DNA from: Moniliophthora roreri
Taxonomy: Eukaryota; Basidiomycota; Agaricomycetes; Agaricales; Marasmiaceae
DNA length: 64,000 bases
NCBI GenBank assembly: GCA_001466705.2
Contig: LATX02000013.1
Location: 682,001 to 746,000, forward strand
Reading direction: 5' to 3'
Shown: positions 56,528-64,000 of the stretch, piece after piece
Numbering within the stretch: position 1 is the first letter of the stretch
How the letters are laid out: every line of letters starts with the position of its first letter
The notes under the pieces: model-generated
The model's database searches: none
Told to the model about the DNA's origin: nothing
The model's input: the letters and a program-made list of their open reading frames with translations, nothing else
Program-made: the position numbers and the translations under genes

Positions 56528-58472
56528 TCACTTCAACCTATTAAACATTGATTCCTGATGCTTCCTCTCAATGGGTTGATAATCACTGGCTCCAGATAAT
56601 CTCCAAATAGCACTAGAGAGGTGGAAGGGATACCTCACCCCATCACCTTCACAGCAAGCCCAGTCAAAGTCAATGAAGCGTAGACACTTCTCTACAGACT
56701 CATCTCCATTGGGTTTGGTAAGCATGATATTAGGTGTTCGAAGATCCCCAAAGATGAAATTTCCCTTTGTGAGCTCATCAAGTGCCTTCTGTACAGCCTT
56801 TTGAATGTCATTGGGGACCCCTTCTGTGGCATAGAGCTCATGAAGAGTTTACCCTTCGATAAAGTCCATCACCACGAGCGCAAAGCCACCATACCGAGGT
56901 CCAGAAGTACCGTCATAAACTAATCATGGTGCAAATCCTCTCTCTGCCAACCAGATATGCGCAGCTGCACAGTACTGTTTGACAAACTTGATGACGACAA
57001 GTTTTCCAGCATCTTCTCTGTCCAATAGTTTGGCCTGGAAAATAGCACACATCACCTCAGGCTCTAGTGGCTTGACATATGAAAAGTTCACAGTCTGTCC
57101 AGTGGAATCGATGAAGGAATTGATATAGGGGCAAAATCATGGTGCAACATGCCTGGGGATAACAGTTGGTGCTGCAAGGTTGCTGTAGTACTGTTTCAGC
57201 TCAGCAATCCCAAGACAAAGGGCATAGAGCAATCTCCCAAGGTTGATGACTTGCTCATTATCCAGTGCGCAACTGCAACCGAACCACTCGAAGCCAGATA
57301 GATGTTGCACAATAGTATGAGATGTCATCACAGCACTGAGGATGACGATCCATAGGCCTGCTAGACTTATGAGAAACGTTGGACAGCAGCAGATATTGCA
57401 GATACGCGTACGCTAGATCAGGATGTCATTGAGGAGAATGAGAGCGAGGGGTGACCAACTTACATTTTCCTGGCAGTAAAACCTAGCATATACAAAAGAG
57501 ACCTGCACAGAGAGGTCAGCACCACCGATATCGGAGTCACTTTGAATCTCAATGATTTCAGTAGCTGCATTGATGTTCATGGGGGTCGGGTGTTTTGACA
57601 TATAATCAGAGGAGCCAACAGGAGTATCAATCACCACTCCAAGGATGTCAGACAGTGTCTGCAGAAAATCATTGTCCCCAACACATGATCCGGAAACCCT
57701 GATAGCAGACAGCTGTCGGATGAGCTTGGCAGTAGTACACAGGACATCATCAGGGACTTGCAGGTTGGAATCATGAGCATTGGATGAAAAGTTGGCAAAG
57801 GCTGGATGATAGAGTTCAATGGGGAGAGCAGTGGTCGCTTTCCCGAATGCATTGAAATGCCCATCGAGAAGGGCAGCGTCGGAGGCCTGGTTTTCATTAT
57901 AGTTGGTCGATTTCGTGGTAATGGAGGGGGATCGTCCTGAGATTACAGCCTTGGTATACTTCTTGAAATCTACAATACTGTTAGCATCAAAAAAGAATGC
58001 AAACTCGACATACACACCCCATTTCAACTGCCCAACAATGGTGGCAGGAGCTACCGCCAGTTGGTTAGAGTGCTCAAAGCACACAATAAGAGACCACTGG
58101 GGCAATATCTCATCAGCTGCTACGCCAAACACCTCATGGATAATATCATCCAGGTAGAGTTCATCTGCATATTCATCCAAGGCTTTGCCTTTGAGGGCTC
58201 GACAGACGACAGTCTTGTTCAGTTTTGTTGGAGAATGGGGCTATTTCAATATCAGTGATGCCGTCTACGACTATGTGCTTGTCCCAACTTGCCTTGTGGA
58301 ATGTAGCGGAAGTGCCCCATAGTTGAGGATGGTTGGCGAATATCTCTTTCCTAAGGTTGAAAATGAAACCAGTTGACTTGACCTCCACCACGTCTGCAAC
58401 AATCTGGATGATTTCGATGTTCTGTGGTGTAGGAGACCCAATGAAAGCAATGTAGCTGCACCTCACAATCAT
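56528..58472 (-). pseudogene. Copy D': near-identical repeat of copy D after an N
   Basis: Offset exactly 2030 bp from copy D and identical as far as I can read from 56488 to about 58258. It then differs at several percent over the header exon (58261-58500), again mainly by transitions. It starts right after the N at 56487, so it may be an alternative assembly of copy D or the other haplotype. Confidence 0.8.
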
Positions 58473-58669
58473 GGCTGAACATTGACAAAGGGTGTTGAAT
58501 GACAATTGTGGCTTGAAATTTTTGAGTCTCGGATATATATTGTCAGGTCACAAGTCACATGAGCATAACCAATGATGCCGTCACCAGACACAACGATCAA
58601 AAGTGGTGTGTAGATTGCCACCGGAAGTACAAGTCCGAGTTATGCCAGGGTTTTTTGGACAAAAATCAG

Positions 58670-58825
58670 GATGGTGCAGGATGGTGCAGGATGATGCAGG
58701 ATGATGCAGGATGATGCAGGATGATGCAGGATATGGAGGGATGAAGCAGGATACAGCGGGATGGTGCAGGATACAGTGAGATGGTGCGGGATTTGTAGGG
58801 ATGACGTTGGGAGGGTGCAGGATAG
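58670..58825 (+). repeat. 10-bp minisatellite (AGGATGRTGC)
   Basis: About 15 units, the first six nearly perfect (AGGATGGTGC/AGGATGATGC), then degenerating to AGGATACAGC and GGGATGACGT. It lies in the upstream region of copy D', just before the N at 58925. Confidence 0.85.
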
Positions 58826-59271
58826 CCATGGGATATATCAAGAATTCCAGATTTCTCTGGTGTTGCTAGTACTTACCCAATACTTACCCCCGCAAACTCT
58901 CGTCCCTGCGCTATCTCGACTTCANTTGTCATCAATTGGAAAGCATTTGGAAGAGTAAGAGAACTGGGAAGACATACTGGAAACTAGTCTGTGCAGTAAA
59001 TAGACTACATTCATCACCAAATGAACTACCACATCCTGTTCAGTGACCAACGGAATCGTAAGTATAATTGGACCGAGGGTGGGAGTCGCATTGGGGTCAA
59101 CATGCAGCTATTCAAAGGCAATGTCCAGTATAATCATATATGAATTGGGCCAATAAGAATACATTGCAAATGTACAGAAAACCATGCAACTGAATCAGCA
59201 TCTACAAAAAGGAGAGAAACAAAATTAAAAAATGTACTTTAACGTTAATTGGGGTATTGTCAAACTGCCAT

Positions 59272-61231
59272 TCACTTCAACCTATTAAACATCAATTCCT
59301 GATACTTCCTCTTAATGGGTTGATAATCACTGGCTCCAGATAATCTCCAAATAGCACTGGAGAGGTGGAAGGGATACCTTACCCCATCACCTTCACAGCA
59401 AGCCCAGTCAAAGTTAATGAAGCATAGACACTTCTCTACAGACTCATCTCCATTGGGTTTGGTAAGCATGATATTAGGTGTTCGAAGATCCCCAAAGATG
59501 AAATTTCCCTTTGTGAGCTCATCAAGTGCCTTCTGTACAGCCTTTTGAATGTCATTGGGGACCCCTTCTGTGGCATAGAGCTCATGAAGAGTTTACCCTT
59601 CGATAAAGTCCATCACCACGAGCGCAAAGCCACCATACCGAGGTCCAGAAGTACCGTCATAAACTAATCATGGTGCAAATCCTCTCTCTGCCAACCAGAT
59701 ATGCGCAGCTGCACAGTACTGTTTGACAAACTTGATGACGACAAGTTTTCCAGCATCTTCTCTGTCCAATAGTTTGGCCTGGAAAATAGCACACATCACC
59801 TCAGGCTCTAGTGGCTTGACATATGAAAAGTTCACAGTCTGTCCAGTGGAATCGATGAAGGAATTGATATAGGGGCAAAATCATGGTGCAACATGCCTGG
59901 GGATAACAGTTGGTGCTGCAAGGTTGCTGTAGTACTGTTTCAGCTCAGCAATCCCAAGACAAAGGGCATAGAGCAATCTCCCAAGGTTGATGACTTGCTC
60001 ATTATCCAGTGCGCAACTGCAACCGAACCACTCGAAGCCAGATAGATGTTGCACAATAGTATGAGATGTCATCACAGCACTGAGGATGACGATCCATAGG
60101 CCTGCTAGACTTATGAGAAACGTTGGACAGCAGCAGATATTGCAGATACGCGTACGCTAGATCAGGATGTCATTGAGGAGAATGAGAGCGAGGGGTGACC
60201 AACTTACATTTTCCTGGCAGTAAAACCTAGCATATACAAAAGAGACCTGCACAGAGAGGTCAGCACCACCGATATCGGAGTCACTTTGAATCTCAATGAT
60301 TTCAGTAGCTGCATTGATGTTCATGGGGGTCGGGTGTTTTGACATATAATCAGAGGAGCCAACAGGAGTATCAATCACCACTCCAAGGATGTCAGACAGT
60401 GTCTGCAGAAAATCATTGTCCCCAACACATGATCCGGAAACCCTGATAGCAGACAGCTGTCGGATGAGCTTGGCAGTAGTACACAGGACATCATCAGGGA
60501 CTTGCAGGTTGGAATCATGAGCATTGGATGAAAAGTTGGCAAAGGCTGGATGATAGAGTTCAATGGGGAGAGCAGTGGTCGCTTTCCAAAATGCATTGAA
60601 ACACCTGTCAAGAAGGGCAGCATCGGAGACCTGGTTTTCATTATAATTGGTCGATTTTGTGGCAATAGAGGGGGATCATCCTGAAATTACAGCCTTGGTG
60701 TACTTCTTGAAATCTACCATATGGTGAGCATCAAAATGAAATGCAATCTCGACATACACACCCTGTTCCAACTGCCTAACAACATCATTAGCCTGTGTGG
60801 AGGCAGGAACCACCACTAGTTGTGAGGTTCTATGAAAGCATACAATGAGAGACCACTGGGGCAATATCTTATCGGCTGCTATGCCAAACACTTCGTGGAT
60901 CACATCAACCTGGAAGAGTTCATCTGCATATTCATTCAAGGTTTTGTCTCTAAGGGCTTGACAGACAATGGTCTTGTTCAGTTTTGTTGGAGAATGGGGC
61001 TATTTCAATATCAGTGATGCTGTCTATGACTATGCGCTTGTCCCAACTTGCCTTGTGGAATGTAGCAGAAGTGCCCCATAGTTGAGGATGGTCAGCAAAT
61101 ATCTCTTTTCTAAGGTCGAAAATGAAACCAGTTGACTCGACCTCCACCATGTCTGCGACAATCTGGATGGTTTCGATGTTCTGTGGTGTAGGAGACCTGA
61201 TGAAAGCAATGTAGCTGCACCTCACAATCAT
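59272..61231 (-). pseudogene. Copy E: Crinkler-like kinase pseudogene, mosaic of B and D
   Basis: 58926 to about 59545 equals copy B (offset 14030). About 59550-60580 equals copy D (offset 4774). About 60585-61010 equals copy B again (offset 14030). From about 61020 to 61258 it equals copy D. It inherits stops from both: TGA after AVISG from B, and TGA/TAA in the kinase exon from D. The left boundary is the N at 58925. This is either gene conversion/recombination in the array or a chimeric assembly. Confidence 0.8.
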
Positions 61232-61452
61232 GGCTGAACAAAGGGTGTTGAATGACAATTGCGGCTTGAAATTTTTGAGTCTTGGATATATATTGTCAGG
61301 TCACAAGTCACATGAGCATAACCAATGATGCCATCACCAGACACAATGATCAAAGTGTAGATCGCCACTGGAAGTACAAGTCCGAGTTTATGAGGATTCG
61401 CCTTCTTTTTGTCTATTACACAGAAGGTACTGGGTGAGAAAGTTTTGGTCTG

Positions 61453-61890
61453 ATGGATGTCGACAACGTTTCTGCTAAACCACTGGCACACCAGATTGAA
61501 TGGACTCAGTACAACAAATCTTCACAACATCCCAGTATTGTAAGCAACACCAACGCAAAACCTTTTTATGTGATGCGTTCTGTAAACCTCAGCATACGTC
61601 AATACAACGGCTTCGCCCTCGATGTTGTCTTTCTTTGTCAGCATAAGGTGCCTCTTCCACAGCTGGCATGACTGGCTGATCTGTGAACGTATAAGCTAAG
61701 AGAAAATGCATTCGGCAAGAAAAACACTCCTCTTCTCAACGAACATCCCAACTATGAATTCAAGTTTGGTCCATCTGGCAGCAAACATGTGGAGGAAGGA
61801 ATAGTTCTCTTATTCCTCAAGATGAACCTTGGAGCAAATATATGTCAGTACGGCTGCATCGTCAAGGCACAAGGAGCATACCGTTTGAGC
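61453..61890 (+). pseudogene. Divergent coding remnant next to copy E, unknown protein
   Basis: Starts MDVDNVSAKPLAHQIEWTQY about 220 bp from the kinase start, in opposite orientation. The frame continues through two TGAs (near 61668 and 61683) into RENAFGKKNTPLLNEHPNYE and GGIVLLFLKMNLGANI-like sequence, so the reading frame is conserved apart from TGA changes. A related start (AACGTTTCTGCTGAACCACC) is visible near 53440 beside copy C. No family recognised. Confidence 0.45.
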
Positions 61891-63012
61891 TGATGGTTTC
61901 GATGAAATCATTTGTATTTGGCGACCCACAGACAACCAGATTGAGGGTTCGTAGATCAATCTCAAGACTCTGCAGTGGGAGGTTTTCTTCTGGATGCACC
62001 AAGCTGCAAAAGTTTGACTCCCCTGTCGATGTCATCGTCTACCATGTGTCCATGTGTATGTGGACAAAATGGCAGTGTCTGTGGGTAAAGTGATTTGATT
62101 CATCCTTGCATATCCCACCCAAGGGGGTGGCAAGACCTTAATTAGTGTATGAGGTCAAAAAAATTTTTAAGGCTGAGAGAGGGTAGTACCACCCCCACCC
62201 CCCCCTTCCTGCCTTACTGGGTATGTTATTCCCATGCATTTCCAAAAAGGGAAATGTCAGCATCACTGCTTGCAGTGGTTAGAGTCTTCTTGCAGGAGAT
62301 GACCATAGCTCTCACCTGAATTCCTGCTATCCTTTGCCAAAATGTGCTTCAAACCCTTCTCATCACTTTCAGTGGCCCTCTATGCAACCCAGCCATGACA
62401 TCAGCAACAAAGCAGCTGTAGTTTATGAGGATTCGTCTTCTTCTGCCAATTTTTCCTATGGAAGGTATAGATGGGTGGGAAAGTTGTGGTCTGATAGATC
62501 TTGATAGATCATTTTGTTTGGTTCGTTCTGCTGCTTGTTCTCATCATCTGTTAGCCCAGAAAGTTACAACGCCAGAAAATGGACTTGTACTTGCCATCTG
62601 ACCCTGATGGCCCACGTGGCAAGTTGTTAATCGACCTCATGTTGCCTTGAGGTATTGGAACAGTCTCCAGACACTCAAAACAACATATTCTACACCATAA
62701 TACAATACCTTAGAGGATCTAGAGCCTGTTGGAAGCCTATTTCACCCCTCCTCGGACCGGTAATTCTGATCCTGCCACCCCCTTGATCCCGCTGACCTTA
62801 GCTGAACAGAGTCTTCAGGTACAAATGACTGAAATGTGGGTTTTCGGGTTATCAATCAGAAACACGCTAATAACCCGAAACGTAACCTTTCAGCTAATTG
62901 TTCTGTCTAACTGATTTTTTTTCCATACTTGCCCGGTAGATAAGTGCCTCTCTGATCGCTTGAGTGTGCCATAATTGTTATCGAGGCATCACTATCGCGA
63001 TTGTACACTCAC
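61891..63012. other. No gene recognised; another copy of the kinase upstream repeat
   Basis: About 62430-62640 repeats the upstream region of copies A and C and preserves the empty site of the TA-flanked MITE. A C-run lies near 62200. Otherwise unremarkable. Confidence 0.45.
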
Positions 63013-63531
63013 CTAGGGAACGCAACTTGCCTTGGGAACAACTTTGTACACATATCGTAGGACTTCGTCAATAATGACACTTCCACCGAAAAGGTATTGA
63101 GCGAAAAGAGCCCTGGTTTTGCGGAAATCTGAGAGCAGGAATGCGCATTGGGATTTAGAAACTGCATTCAAACGAAGCGGATAAGCGTGTCTTAATTGGG
63201 AGACGCGCCGGTCTGAAGGATACAGTAGCATGTCAGAGGGAGGACAAACATGACCTGGAACATGGAGGGCAAGACGAGGGGTAGCGAACGAAATTGACAG
63301 AACCCCTAAGAAACGTTTGGAGGTAACTATAGCAGTTTTCCTCTGCACCCGCTGCAAGGGATGCCCCATCATTGTAGTTCTTCTCCGTAGTCCTTGAAAC
63401 TTGCTTGGCTGGAACTCCGCACTGTCCGTATGATATTCTGCGGTCATCTTTTTTTTGGTAACTGCAACGTTTTCGAATAGATGCCGCCACCCAGCCCGGT
63501 CAGCCCAACATAGAGAAATACGGAATTTCAA
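63013..63531 (-). CDS. Hypothetical 172-residue ORF
   Basis: An open frame in CpG-normal DNA, Arg/Lys-rich N-terminal half, then RFLGVLSISFATPRLALHVPG and SVIIDEVLRYVYKV. No recognised domain. It might be an exon of a gene crossing this region or chance. Confidence 0.25.
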   Translation of the reverse strand: MKFRISLCWADRAGWRHLFENVAVTKKKMTAEYHTDSAEFQPSKFQGLRRRTTMMGHPLQRVQRKTAIVTSKRFLGVLSISFATPRLALHVPGHVCPPSDMLLYPSDRRVSQLRHAYPLRLNAVSKSQCAFLLSDFRKTRALFAQYLFGGSVIIDEVLRYVYKVVPKASCVP

Positions 63532-64000
63532 GATAAGGCCTGGTCATAAGTGATTTCCGAGGACATGGTGGTCAAACTTGAAGCTTTGGGTCGTGTTCTC
63601 ACGACTTGCTCCTTGACTCCGACCACAGTCATACTGGACAGGACTTATAGCCTCTTGTTTGGAAAGAACCCTTGAGTAGTGAGTAGTACATTTCCATCAT
63701 ACTTTTATTGTTGAAAAAAGTCTCAAAGCCGTGCGGTGCGCAGATTGTCCCTGTTCTGAACAGCCGGACAGGGTATTATAACTCCTGCACTGTTGAAATT
63801 TCATTGGATCCGGGAGTTTGGAGTACTAGGGATAGCTGGTAGTCGGTAGCTGGCAGGTACTGGTATGTACCGTGTACCTGTCTCGTTAGTCTTCTTGGCC
63901 ATTCATCATGTCAATCTTTAGGGTGGAGCCGATATGCAACCCCCAACACGAGGCGAGCGGCCTTAGCGTCATTTTCATACCCGATTTAGACACAGCGAGG
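63532..64000. other. Right edge, nothing recognised
   Basis: CpG-normal sequence without a supported gene. Confidence 0.4.

Noticed and set aside
63233..63490. Second minus-strand ORF inside 63013-63531
   Set aside because: Shadow frame of a longer, itself uncertain, ORF.

Overview
The window looks like nuclear DNA of a mushroom-forming basidiomycete (Agaricomycetes). The evidence is short (about 50-60 bp) GT-AG introns that split genes into many small exons, chromodomain Ty3/Gypsy and Ty1/Copia retrotransposons, a fungal-type two-finger C2H2 regulator, an intron-dense Dal5/allantoate-permease-type MFS transporter, and a tandem family of Crinkler-like proteins with a degenerate kinase domain. 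The species cannot be named from this sequence. Seven single-N positions (11071, 12475, 13818, 34255, 37827, 56487, 58925) mark assembly joins. Several lie exactly at the edges of near-identical repeats, so part of the repetition may be an assembly or haplotype artefact.

Layout. 1-6473: two chromodomain Gypsy elements. A minus-strand element (gag, protease, start of RT, LTR at 2285-2684) is inserted into the RNase H region of a plus-strand relative (RNase H, integrase, chromodomain, extra 3' ORF, LTR 6101-6473). 6474-9178: a 2.7-kb near-perfect palindrome with AT-rich outer arms, inner arrays of a 20-bp minisatellite and a Gypsy LTR fragment at its centre. 9179-15200: CpG-poor sequence with no recognisable genes, including a 1.4-kb direct repeat bounded by Ns. 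15224-21650: a decayed Copia element, split by a 1.76-kb insertion and ending in an LTR that abuts a truncated leucine-rich/F-box-like host gene (21651-22557). 24055-25642: a seven-exon C2H2-like gene containing a duplicated exon pair. 28997-31038: a C2H2 transcription factor on the minus strand. 31.0-34.2 kb: a long intergenic region with repeated palindromic motifs and homopolymers. 34256-34962: 3' half of an MFS pseudogene. 35236-36591: a hAT-like non-autonomous element. 36813-39369: a 20-exon MFS transporter. 40199-41076: a multi-pass membrane protein gene. 41394-61440: six copies of a Crinkler-like kinase family (A, B, C, D, D', E) mixed with a TA-flanked MITE, hAT-like elements and minisatellites. 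61.4-64 kb: a decayed divergent gene and little else.

Themes. (1) Decay is dominated by CpG to TpG/CpA change: nearly all premature stops in the retroelements, and many in the kinase copies, are TGA where CGA (Arg) is expected. This fits silencing by cytosine methylation, while host genes keep their CpGs. (2) GC-AG introns occur in three unrelated genes, at about a tenth of the introns modelled here. (3) In the kinase array, the only copy with an open reading frame (A) carries an in-frame 51-codon deletion of its catalytic core. Copies that keep that core are interrupted by stops. Copy E is a block mosaic of copies B and D. The kinase array and the palindrome are the best candidates for something unusual.
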